This document shows positions 51,484-59,451 of a stretch of DNA of 64,000 nt, one piece after another. Under the pieces are notes generated by a model, which saw only the letters and a program-made list of their open reading frames with translations, was not told the DNA's origin and did not search any database. A program made the position numbers and the translations under genes. The stretch is from Stomatohabitans albus (GTDB lineage: Bacteria; Actinomycetota; Nitriliruptoria; Euzebyales; Euzebyaceae): NCBI RefSeq assembly GCF_036336025.1, contig NZ_JAYKKE010000001.1, forward strand, positions 563,790-627,789. The letters are read 5' to 3'. The stretch's first letter is position 1, and every line of letters begins with the position of its first letter.

Positions 51484-52602
51484 CTATGCACGGATATAAA
51501 TCTTATAGCGGTCCAGTAAGATCGCGAGCAATGTCCAAGCGAATACACAGATAATCGCAAATCCCCAGGGTGCAAAACCGATACGTTCGGCTGCAATAAC
51601 CGGCCATGCGGGATGTTCGGGAGTACTGCCATACATCACCATGGCGATAAAGAGGTGTGACCCGAAATACACAAACAAACTGTTCTTCCCTAAGGACTGT
51701 AAGGGCTGGAGGGCTAAGGGCGGGTAGGGCGGGTAGTCATCACCTGGTTTATCCAGCAACATCCAAAAGAGAATGACGAGTGCAAGGGCAGGCACACAGG
51801 CCAAAAGAGCAAAGCTTGGTGTCCAGAGGCGTTTGAATGGTTCAACAAAGAGGCTGAGCCCAGCCCCTAGTGTGGCGCAGTACATAAGTAAGAAGCTCAC
51901 CGCTTGAACGGGGCGTTTGCCGGTTTGTCGGGCTTGGAGAAGGAGATGGCCCAATGTCGTGCCGGCACTCATGGACAATAAGGCCCCGAGTGTCGAGATG
52001 AGGCCTTCGGGATCATGACCGGCTAATCCGTGTTTGTAGATATGACGAAGTCCAAACACATTGACGTCTAGGTAGAGGGACGGATTACAGGTTTGGGTCA
52101 GACCGTCCATACCACACACAATCGGGGGCCATGCGGCGTGCAGCGCGGTGAGTGCTGCGACGAGGAGGGTGGTCCATCGGAACCAACCGCGCCATGTTTT
52201 GATTTTCCAGTGCAGCAAACCCTGGGCAAAGGCCAGAACACCGTAGAGCTGCAAGACACCAGTGAACCGTAAGTCGGCGAGGTTATAGGTATGCGTGGTG
52301 ACCGCCGTATACCCAAGTCCGAGCAAAATAAGAACAAGGGAGCGCCGCAAGACAATGACTCCACGAACACGTGTTGCATAGGCAAAGGCAAATCCCACAC
52401 CGCTCATGGTCACAAATACCGGGAATACTAGGTCGAGGAAATGGGCGCCGTACCAGGGTGAATGTGTAAATGCGCTGGGCAGTGGTGAGGTGACCAAACT
52501 TGCCGACAGTACGGACACAACCAACATGACCCCGCGGGCAACATCAAGGGAGATGATGCGCGGCCGTCGGCGTGAGCGGATGGTGTACTGCGGCTCAGCC
52601 AT
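51484..52602 (-). CDS. HGSNAT-like membrane acyltransferase
   Basis: 372 aa from ATG 52602, which overlaps the stop of the upstream gene by 8 bp. About ten membrane helices. The N-terminal RIISLDVARGVMLVVSVL, GAHFLDLVFPVFVTMSGVGFAF and LRRSLVLILLGLGY, then LRFTGVLQLYGVLAF and DPEGLISTLGALLSMSAGTTLG, match the heparan-alpha-glucosaminide N-acetyltransferase/NagX family, which moves acetyl groups from cytoplasmic acetyl-CoA to sugars outside. Longer starts up to 52680 would overlap the upstream gene further. Coupled to a PIG-L deacetylase gene. Confidence 0.75.
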   Translation of the reverse strand: MAEPQYTIRSRRRPRIISLDVARGVMLVVSVLSASLVTSPLPSAFTHSPWYGAHFLDLVFPVFVTMSGVGFAFAYATRVRGVIVLRRSLVLILLGLGYTAVTTHTYNLADLRFTGVLQLYGVLAFAQGLLHWKIKTWRGWFRWTTLLVAALTALHAAWPPIVCGMDGLTQTCNPSLYLDVNVFGLRHIYKHGLAGHDPEGLISTLGALLSMSAGTTLGHLLLQARQTGKRPVQAVSFLLMYCATLGAGLSLFVEPFKRLWTPSFALLACVPALALVILFWMLLDKPGDDYPPYPPLALQPLQSLGKNSLFVYFGSHLFIAMVMYGSTPEHPAWPVIAAERIGFAPWGFAIICVFAWTLLAILLDRYKIYIRA

Positions 52603-53878
52603 CTGAGGTTGTGGGGGCTTGGGCCGGCTGATCAGCATTACTTGGTTCTGGTTGGTCCGTTGGGGGTGGTGTGGACTCATCTGGTACAGGAGTGGATGTT
52701 GCTAGGCCCTCTGGAGAGGCAACGGCAGGTGTGTCTTTGCCGAACGGGTCTTCAGATGAACTCGGGATGGGGCTAGGTATTTCGATAACTTCGGTTGGGG
52801 CAGGGCGTAAGTCACCGGGTTTAGTTGCAAAGGTTTGGTCTGCGTGGAAAAGCGCAACCTGGCCCTTTCGCCCTAAAGGAAAGTGCCCTGGCCAGAGCCA
52901 TCCGTAGGCAAGGCCGTGGGCTCCATCAACGTTACCAGCGATGGTGTCTGCACCGGCATCATCGGTATGGCCAGATTTTTCGTGCTCAGGGTCATCTTCC
53001 TTTGCCCCAAAGGCAGCTCGCATTGCTAAATCCGAGAGACGATACCGCCGTGTGATGTTGGGGTCACTGGAACAGGTTGCAAGTGCGAGCATCTCCTCAT
53101 CAAGATCGTCTTCTTGTTCAACTAGGAGCGCGAGGCCCTGTTGAACCGCATCGTGGTCAGGGTGATCGTAGATAATGCACTCACCGCGACCATTTGTGTA
53201 ATTGGATGCCAACACCGAAATGGGTGCCCAACTCAACCCCCACGATTGGCGACGCTCAATGAGTTGGCCAACCGCCCAGGCAACTTCTTGTGGGGTGACG
53301 TCATAGTCGCCCGCATCATAAAACACGGCAGCACCACGGTATTGAGCATCTATCCACACGAGTGGTTTGTGGTCTACGGGGAGGCACTGACTCTTATCTG
53401 GATTGTTTTTGCACCATTCAGTTGACCAATCTGGGATCTCATCAATCGTTTTTGACACCCACTGCCCTGGGAAATGCGGGTCCGCTTGTGACATCAACGT
53501 GAGAAACTTCAACGTGCTGTTAATCCTGGCTTCTGAGCAGGCCGGGGTGTAGTTGTCTGCGGGAACCGGATTAGGACCAAGTTCCCCTGGTTCCAGTGTG
53601 ACGGTTTCAAACTCGCCAATGACTGATGATTTGTTGTTGCAAGCGGCAGTAGATTCACCGCGATTCATAAATACAAAAATGGGCCAGGCTTCACGGTCGG
53701 CTTCAAGGAGGCTCCACATTTGCATTTCATCATCTGGATGGGCGCTGACCAGGATGGCTACTGATTTGGCGGTGTCACGAATGGGACGCGCCGACCCGTC
53801 GCTTTGGTGCGGCACCTGGGCACACCCCGCCGCAAGCACAGCCCAAAGGGTGGCCCCGGCAAGAAATAATCGATGCAT
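52595..53878 (-). CDS. PIG-L (LmbE) family deacetylase lipoprotein
   Basis: 427 aa. Lipobox LAAGC (Cys19) marks a surface lipoprotein. The PIG-L zinc motif SAHPDDE (about 49-55) and a downstream histidine pair (DHPDHDAVQQ) are present, with a PIG-L core between. Members remove acetyl groups from N-acetylglucosamine-type sugars. The last 75 residues are Pro/Ser/Thr-rich. The next gene, an acetyltransferase-like membrane protein, begins within its last codons. Confidence 0.88.
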   Translation of the reverse strand: MHRLFLAGATLWAVLAAGCAQVPHQSDGSARPIRDTAKSVAILVSAHPDDEMQMWSLLEADREAWPIFVFMNRGESTAACNNKSSVIGEFETVTLEPGELGPNPVPADNYTPACSEARINSTLKFLTLMSQADPHFPGQWVSKTIDEIPDWSTEWCKNNPDKSQCLPVDHKPLVWIDAQYRGAAVFYDAGDYDVTPQEVAWAVGQLIERRQSWGLSWAPISVLASNYTNGRGECIIYDHPDHDAVQQGLALLVEQEDDLDEEMLALATCSSDPNITRRYRLSDLAMRAAFGAKEDDPEHEKSGHTDDAGADTIAGNVDGAHGLAYGWLWPGHFPLGRKGQVALFHADQTFATKPGDLRPAPTEVIEIPSPIPSSSEDPFGKDTPAVASPEGLATSTPVPDESTPPPTDQPEPSNADQPAQAPTTSDG

Positions 53879-53910
53879 AACGTTTGAGGATACCGGGTAC
53901 CGTAATAAGT

Positions 53911-54306
53911 ATGACGGATGCGAATACTTCTAATGAGATTTGGCGTGAGCGCCTCACCCCTGAGCAATACCACGTGCTGCGTGAAGCCGGCACGGAACGC
54001 CCCCACACTAGTGAGTTCAATCACGTATGGGAAGAAGGGGATTATCACTGTGTGGCCTGTGATGCCAAGCTGTATGAGTCAGTGAATAAGTTTGATGCTG
54101 GCTGTGGCTGGCCGAGCTTCGACCGCGAAGTACCCGGTGCACTCACCACACATGAGGACCGTAGTCATGGCATGGTTCGCACCGAGATGCGCTGTGCAAA
54201 CTGCGGTGGCCACTTGGGCCATGTATTCCCCGACGGCCCCACCGAGACAGGCATCCGCCACTGTGTGAATGGCATTGCCCTAGCCTTTAAACCCAAGGCC
54301 GCCTAA
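53911..54306 (+). CDS. msrB: Peptide methionine-R-sulfoxide reductase
   Basis: 131 aa from ATG 53911 (an upstream TTG at 53884 is possible). Repairs oxidised methionine. Two CxxC zinc pairs (CVAC, CANC), GCGWPSF and the catalytic cysteine in GIRHCVNG are present, so it is a complete cysteine-type MsrB. Divergent from the PIG-L gene; a strong terminator follows. Confidence 0.96.
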   Translation: MTDANTSNEIWRERLTPEQYHVLREAGTERPHTSEFNHVWEEGDYHCVACDAKLYESVNKFDAGCGWPSFDREVPGALTTHEDRSHGMVRTEMRCANCGGHLGHVFPDGPTETGIRHCVNGIALAFKPKAA

Positions 54307-54335
54307 GTCCCACCCCTTGTAGAGAGGCAGCGTAG

Positions 54336-54364
54336 AAAACTCCGCCGTTGGCGGGGTTTTCTTG
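54336..54364 (+). terminator. msrB terminator
   Basis: AAAACTCCGCC/GCGGGGTTTT hairpin with 4-base loop and TTTTCTT tail, 30 bp past the msrB stop. Confidence 0.9.
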
Positions 54365-54412
54365 TTCGTTCGGTTCAAAACCTATCTGCTATCACCGTTA
54401 CAAGAGATGTTG

Positions 54413-55660
54413 TTAGTCGCGTGGGTCGCTGATGTCTGGGTCGAGGGGGTAGCCGAGGGATTGTGGTTTGCCGGCCCGGTGGCGACGAACCATCCCGAGG
54501 GCGTAGAACAACGCCGCGGTGAACGGGATAGCTGGAAGAAGGTGTAAGAGCACGGAGGCATTGATGACCTCCACGTTGTTCATGAGTAGCCCACTCACAA
54601 AGAGACCACCGCCAGAGGCCACAAGAATGGTGGCACTAGCCAGGGCAAACCCTTCAGATTGTTGCCGTTTTGGCACGATGTGTTGCAAGGCTAGCATGAG
54701 GGTAGACATAAGCGGAGCGATCGGTAGGCCTACAAAAAAGAGCAGCCCACCGAAAATCCAGGGGTTTGGGGCATAGATAGGGACACCAAAAGCAACCATA
54801 AAGGCGCAGTACAAGATAATGACGATCCAGCGCCCCTTGCGGAGTACCCCGCGCACATTGGTCATCAATATCCCACCAACCCCTGACCCAAAACTAATCA
54901 GTGTGGTCAACAGGCCGGAGGTTGCGGTCTTCCACCCAAAGGTTTGCACGTATTCAGGTAGGGCAGCGTCGAACACCCCAAAGGTGAACCCAAAGAAGAA
55001 GAACAGCAGGTAAATCGAACCCGCGCCGGTCACGAATAGTGGTATCTGGCCTTTGATATTGTCTTCGTTATTGGGCCGATGTTTAGGTAAGGGCCGTATT
55101 GAAAGCACCCCGATAAAGAGCAAAACCGCCTCGGTGGCAATCAAATATGGTGCGGCGAAGAAGCTACCAATCACGCCGGCCACAACTGGCCCACTCACAA
55201 AGGCCACTTCAACGAGCACCGCATCAACTGAGTTAGCCGCTTCAAGTAATTCTGGTGGTACCGACGGAATGAGTAAGGAGCGAAGCCCTCCGGTAATGGC
55301 AGCTGTCAGCACACCCATCACACAAGCCGTGATAAAGACCAATGGCAACGGTGCACGCATCCACACCAACACGGCTAAGACCAAACAGGCCACTGCAGAT
55401 TCCCCTACTTGGCGCATAAGCCCGTATTTCAGTACTGAACGATCGAGCTGGGCGCCACGAAAGCGCGCACTGAATCCCCCACACAAGGTGCTGGCGCCTG
55501 CAAGCAACGCACCCGTACCGACGGATCCGGTGAGGTATTCACCGGCCAAGATAAACGACAGCAAATTCATCGTCACCGGCATACGAACCAACACATTTGC
55601 CACAGCCCATTGTCTAAAAACTGGTTCGCGAATGAGTTGCTTAAGTGGCGAGGATGACAT
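54413..55660 (-). CDS. MFS transporter
   Basis: 415-aa major facilitator with about 12 membrane helices. The N-terminal REPVFRQWAVANVLVRMPVTMNLLSFIL, then GALLAGASTLCGGFSARFRGAQLDR, in which the usual MFS loop 2-3 signature is recognisable, and the second half is a typical exporter. Substrate unknown. It is transcribed away from pyrE across a 299-bp DnaA-box-bearing spacer. Confidence 0.85.
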   Translation of the reverse strand: MSSSPLKQLIREPVFRQWAVANVLVRMPVTMNLLSFILAGEYLTGSVGTGALLAGASTLCGGFSARFRGAQLDRSVLKYGLMRQVGESAVACLVLAVLVWMRAPLPLVFITACVMGVLTAAITGGLRSLLIPSVPPELLEAANSVDAVLVEVAFVSGPVVAGVIGSFFAAPYLIATEAVLLFIGVLSIRPLPKHRPNNEDNIKGQIPLFVTGAGSIYLLFFFFGFTFGVFDAALPEYVQTFGWKTATSGLLTTLISFGSGVGGILMTNVRGVLRKGRWIVIILYCAFMVAFGVPIYAPNPWIFGGLLFFVGLPIAPLMSTLMLALQHIVPKRQQSEGFALASATILVASGGGLFVSGLLMNNVEVINASVLLHLLPAIPFTAALFYALGMVRRHRAGKPQSLGYPLDPDISDPRD

Positions 55661-55959
55661 TGGGCAGAGGATAGCTATCTATCCACAGATTGCCCTTGTT
55701 ATCCACAAGTAATCCCCAAGAACACTTGGAAAAGAAATAATGTGCAGGAACCATTGCCACCATAGGAAACACCGCAGATGTAGTTCACATAGTCCAGCCG
55801 ATAATGAGAAGTTATCCACAAGCCTGTCGGGAGTATTATCCCCGTTGACAATTTGTTTTGAGAAACAGACTGTTATCTGGACACAAAATCTGAAAGAATG
55901 ATTGCCGCCGTTTTCGGCGCTATTGCTCTACCCAGCACTCACTTCTAGATGGGAACACT
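55661..55959. promoter_or_regulatory. DnaA-box cluster in the MFS-pyrE spacer
   Basis: Two perfect DnaA boxes TTATCCACA (55699-55707 and 55812-55820) and a one-mismatch box CTATCCACA (55679-55687), all on the plus strand, plus weaker relatives (TAATCCCCA 55709; TTATCCCC 55835). A -35-like TTGACA at 55845 probably belongs to the pyrE promoter. No dnaA, dnaN or rpmH gene is near. Confidence 0.65.
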
Positions 55960-56493
55960 GTGAACGACCTGATCTCCCTGGTAAAAGACCTCTGCGTTGT
56001 ACATGGAACGGTGACGCTATCAAGCGGCCGGCAAGCCGACTGGTACATCGACCTTCGCCGGGCAACCTTGCACCACAAAGCTGGCCCCATGATTGGTAAA
56101 GCCATGCGAGACCTTACCGCAGACTGGGACTATGACGCCGTAGGTGGGCTCACCATGGGTGCAGACCCTGTAGCCGGAGCCATCATGCACACGCCCGGCC
56201 GCCCAGTTGATGCCTTTGTGGTTCGCAAGTCAGCTAAAAGCCATGGCTTACAACGCCAAGTTGAGGGCCCCTCAATCAAGGGTCGTAAGGTGCTGATTGT
56301 CGAAGACACCACCACCACTGGAAATAGCCCCCTCACCGCAGTCGCCGCCGCCCGAGCTGCTGGCGCCGAGGTTGTTGGTGTAGCCACCGTGGTAGACCGT
56401 GATACGGGTGCTCGAGAAGTTATCGAAGAAGCCGGCCTCGAATATCGCAGCGTCATTAGCCTTGAGGATCTTGACCTGAGTAATCAGCTCTAG
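55960..56493 (+). CDS. pyrE: Orotate phosphoribosyltransferase
   Basis: 177-aa enzyme joining orotate to PRPP to give OMP in pyrimidine synthesis. SSGRQADWYIDLRRATL opens the fold and the PRPP loop is VLIVEDTTTTGNS. Length is that of the short actinobacterial OPRT form. GTG start. Its upstream region holds the DnaA boxes. Confidence 0.95.
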   Translation: MNDLISLVKDLCVVHGTVTLSSGRQADWYIDLRRATLHHKAGPMIGKAMRDLTADWDYDAVGGLTMGADPVAGAIMHTPGRPVDAFVVRKSAKSHGLQRQVEGPSIKGRKVLIVEDTTTTGNSPLTAVAAARAAGAEVVGVATVVDRDTGAREVIEEAGLEYRSVISLEDLDLSNQL

Positions 56494-56551
56494 AGGGCCA
56501 CAGCGCTCACGGGTACCAAAACCCGTCGATCTCAGCTATTAGTCTTGCAGT

Positions 56552-56923
56552 ATGCCTGTATTTCCCTTCAATCGTCCTGTTGGGTCAACCACACCAACCA
56601 CCACGGTAGAAACAACCGACGGGAAACGGTTTACGTGGCGATACCGACATATTAAGGGTGGTATTGACGGATTAGTGATGAGTGCCAAAGAAGCTGCCCC
56701 CTTTGGCAAGACCAACTTGCCGGTGACGGTTCATCTCCCCACCGGCCCCAAGCGCGGCACCGGACGAACGGTCACTGGGGATGACCTTAATGATGCCATC
56801 ATGGACTTTGTGCGCGAGGACAAAGGATTGTGGCAAGTATTGGCCGTCCCCAACAGCCCAACCAAAGCCAGCCTGCCCGTCACAATCGTCCGCATCACCT
56901 TCAACGAACCCACATCGAATTAG
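56552..56923 (+). CDS. Hypothetical protein of unknown family
   Basis: 123 aa. No signal or membrane segment. A polar Thr-rich N-terminus leads into a mixed alpha/beta sequence (FTWRYRHIKGGIDGLVMSAKEAAPFG ... DDLNDAIMDFVREDKGLWQVLAVPN ... PVTIVRITF) that looks like a small folded cytoplasmic domain. Not recognised. It lies between pyrE and the epimerase gene on the same strand (58 and 81-bp gaps). Confidence 0.55.
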   Translation: MPVFPFNRPVGSTTPTTTVETTDGKRFTWRYRHIKGGIDGLVMSAKEAAPFGKTNLPVTVHLPTGPKRGTGRTVTGDDLNDAIMDFVREDKGLWQVLAVPNSPTKASLPVTIVRITFNEPTSN

Positions 56924-57004
56924 GGGAACCAAACGCGCGGTGGCGCTTCCTTTCCGGTCCGTTAGTCCCTGTCCCAACGTGGTATATCGCCTATCGTTTG
57001 CAGC

Positions 57005-57454
57005 ATGGACATTGACATGAACGTACCCCACGAATATGTAACCGCGATCGACCACGTTGGTGTGGCCGTACCCGACCTTGACGAGGCACTGGCCTACTAC
57101 CGTGATTGCTATGGCATGGTGGCTTTGCACATCGAAACCAACGAAGAACAAGGCGTTAAAGAAGCGATGGTTGGCCTGCCCAATCAGCACCCCAACGCCG
57201 CACTTATCCAGGTGCTTTCCCCACTGAGTGAAGACAGCACAATCGGCAAGTTCTTAGCCAAGAATGGCCCTGGCCTCCAGCAGCTCTGCTTGCGCACCAA
57301 CAACCTTGATGCCCTCAGCGAACACCTGAAGGCACAGGGTAAGCGCCTGTTGTATCCAGAACCCAAGAAGGGGACCGCTGGTGCCCGCATTAACTTTGTT
57401 CACCCTAAGGATGCTGGTGGCGTTCTCCTTGAACTCACCGAACCAGCTTCTTAA
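57005..57454 (+). CDS. mce: Methylmalonyl-CoA epimerase
   Basis: 149-aa VOC-fold metalloenzyme interconverting R- and S-methylmalonyl-CoA. IDHVGVAVPDLDEALAYYRDCYGM, the metal-binding His/Gln/Glu residues (DHVGV, IQVLSPL, LLELTEP), and GPGLQQLCLRTNNL are typical. A mutase gene is not nearby. ATG 57005 or 57017 may start it. Confidence 0.9.
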   Translation: MDIDMNVPHEYVTAIDHVGVAVPDLDEALAYYRDCYGMVALHIETNEEQGVKEAMVGLPNQHPNAALIQVLSPLSEDSTIGKFLAKNGPGLQQLCLRTNNLDALSEHLKAQGKRLLYPEPKKGTAGARINFVHPKDAGGVLLELTEPAS

Positions 57455-57471
57455 GTAACCACCACACCGAT

Positions 57472-57496
57472 CAGGCGGCCACGTGCCGCCTGTTTT
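57472..57496. terminator. Terminator between epimerase and recD
   Basis: CAGGCGGC/GCCGCCTG hairpin followed by TTTT, between convergent genes. Confidence 0.9.
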
Positions 57497-57516
57497 ATGC
57501 TCCAAACGGTCATTTT

Positions 57517-59451
57517 CTACCGCAAAGACAAGGCCGCTTGTAACCCCTCATTCAATCCAGTGGCACGCTGGTTTTTGGTACGTATTCCAGCATCAAGTAC
57601 CTCGCGAGACCCAACAATAACCACATGCTTTTTAGCGCGAGTGATCGCGGTATACAACAACTCACGGGTCATCAACGGGCTTGGGCTGGTCGGTAACAAC
57701 ACAACAACGGTGCCATATTCTGACCCCTGACTTTTATGCACGGTCATCGCATGCACTGTTTCGAGCGAACGCAACCGATGCAAGTCAATCAGATCCGCAT
57801 CACCCGTGGAAGTCCATCGGCCATCAAGAGCAACTTGTGGCTGAGCCCCCGCACGCACCACAATCCCTACATCACCATTGACCACGTCGATATGACGATC
57901 ATTGGCCGTCACCATTACCGGCCGGCCCACCCAATCATCAGGGATACGGTGCAATGGCAACTCATGGAACCACCGATCCATGGCCTGATTCCAATAGGCT
58001 CGGCTCCCGTAGCCACGCTGATGAACGGCTAACACCACCGCATTTGTATTGGCGGCGAGCGCACCTGGAATATCCCCCGCCAGCACGAAATCACGGACCT
58101 GGCGACGCTGGTCAATCATGTACTCGGCCAGCCCTACCCCAACCCGTTCTTTCGTCAATGGGCCGTGCAGATCCGTTTCAACAAAGGCACACCGCCCGAT
58201 ACCATCAGGATGCCGCAACTCGTCAAAAAACGCTGCCGTTTCCTGTGGGCTCATCACATCAAGTTGGTCCCACATGGCTACGCCGTCACCGGCAAGTACG
58301 GCAGCGGCAAGATGGTTGATGTGCTGCTCAGAACGATAGTTTGTTTGCAACGTGATAATGGCATCATCAGCCCCAGCGGCAGCCGCACCACCAGTCAAAT
58401 CAGCCATCACCTGCCCAGCATCAATGGAGGGGAGCTGGTTATGGTCCCCAACCAACACCACATGGGTACGTGGATGGGTACCAGCCAGCACCGCATGTAA
58501 ATCACTCAAACTAACCATCGAGACTTCATCAAGCACAATGAGGTCTGCATCAATGGGATTATCTGCGTTCACCTTGGGCTGTGTAGTAATCCCCCACCCC
58601 ATCCCGATAAGCCGAGCGATAGTCATCGGTTCAATCGCACGAATACCGTTAGTGTCTAACCCCAAATTGGCATGGTGGACATCAATAGCATCGGCTGACG
58701 TACTCAACGCTTCTTTTGCCCGTGCCGCCGCCTTGCCCGTAAAAGCCGCAACCTTAATGACGGGTGCACCATCTGGCCCAGAACCTGTGAACCCGGTGAG
58801 CACCAGGGAAAGTGCTTTGGCAACAGTTGCTGTTTTTCCGGTCCCTGGCCCACCTGAAATAACAGTAAACCGCTTATTCACGACGGCATGTACCGCAGCT
58901 AACTGGGCCTGGTCTACCCCGCGGTCCTCATATTCAGGTGCGGGTGCAAAGAGCTGATGCATAATGCCCGTAAGGTCAAACCCTGCCTTGGGCGTTAAGC
59001 CAGGTTTCCAAGCCAACGGATCATCAAGCACCGTGCCATAGGTGCCCTCATCATCACGCAAGCGTGCGGCCAACTGAGTCACCACCGCTTGTTCTGCCCT
59101 ATAGAGACGTTGCAGATACACCCACGACCCCGCTACCACAAGGGGACTATCCTCACCCGATAGTTTCGGTTCATCGCGTACCCGTTGGACCCAAGCGTCC
59201 AGGTCATCGGGCCACAATTCGCGCGGCAAGGGCTGCACCGTACCTTCACGGTCTACAAACGTGGTGGGTAGGTGAGCCAAATCCACAAGCACATGACCAG
59301 TACGGGCGCGCCACAGTGCCAAAACCACAGCCAATCGCACCGTTTCATCCTGGACATCAGCAACATCGCATAGGGTCTTTGCCTCGATCACATCACCGGA
59401 GCTAACCATGCCAATGTCCTGGAGATACGTCAAGGCAGCATCTACGTCCAT
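57517..59451 (-). CDS. recD: Exodeoxyribonuclease V, RecD subunit
   Basis: 644-aa 5'-3' helicase of the RecBCD end-processing complex. A P-loop in VISGGPGTGKTATVAKA, LIVLDEVSMVSLSDL (motif II), LVGDHNQLPSIDAGQV (motif III) and the C-terminal TVHKSQGSEYG (motif V) with TRAKKHVVIVG are intact. ATG 59451 follows GGGAGGG. Overlaps the recB end by 10 bp. Last gene of the operon. Confidence 0.95.
   Translation of the reverse strand: MDVDAALTYLQDIGMVSSGDVIEAKTLCDVADVQDETVRLAVVLALWRARTGHVLVDLAHLPTTFVDREGTVQPLPRELWPDDLDAWVQRVRDEPKLSGEDSPLVVAGSWVYLQRLYRAEQAVVTQLAARLRDDEGTYGTVLDDPLAWKPGLTPKAGFDLTGIMHQLFAPAPEYEDRGVDQAQLAAVHAVVNKRFTVISGGPGTGKTATVAKALSLVLTGFTGSGPDGAPVIKVAAFTGKAAARAKEALSTSADAIDVHHANLGLDTNGIRAIEPMTIARLIGMGWGITTQPKVNADNPIDADLIVLDEVSMVSLSDLHAVLAGTHPRTHVVLVGDHNQLPSIDAGQVMADLTGGAAAAGADDAIITLQTNYRSEQHINHLAAAVLAGDGVAMWDQLDVMSPQETAAFFDELRHPDGIGRCAFVETDLHGPLTKERVGVGLAEYMIDQRRQVRDFVLAGDIPGALAANTNAVVLAVHQRGYGSRAYWNQAMDRWFHELPLHRIPDDWVGRPVMVTANDRHIDVVNGDVGIVVRAGAQPQVALDGRWTSTGDADLIDLHRLRSLETVHAMTVHKSQGSEYGTVVVLLPTSPSPLMTRELLYTAITRAKKHVVIVGSREVLDAGIRTKNQRATGLNEGLQAALSLR

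Noticed and set aside
58049-59405. Plus-strand open frames opposite recD
   Set aside because: Antisense shadows of recD, whose helicase motifs are intact.
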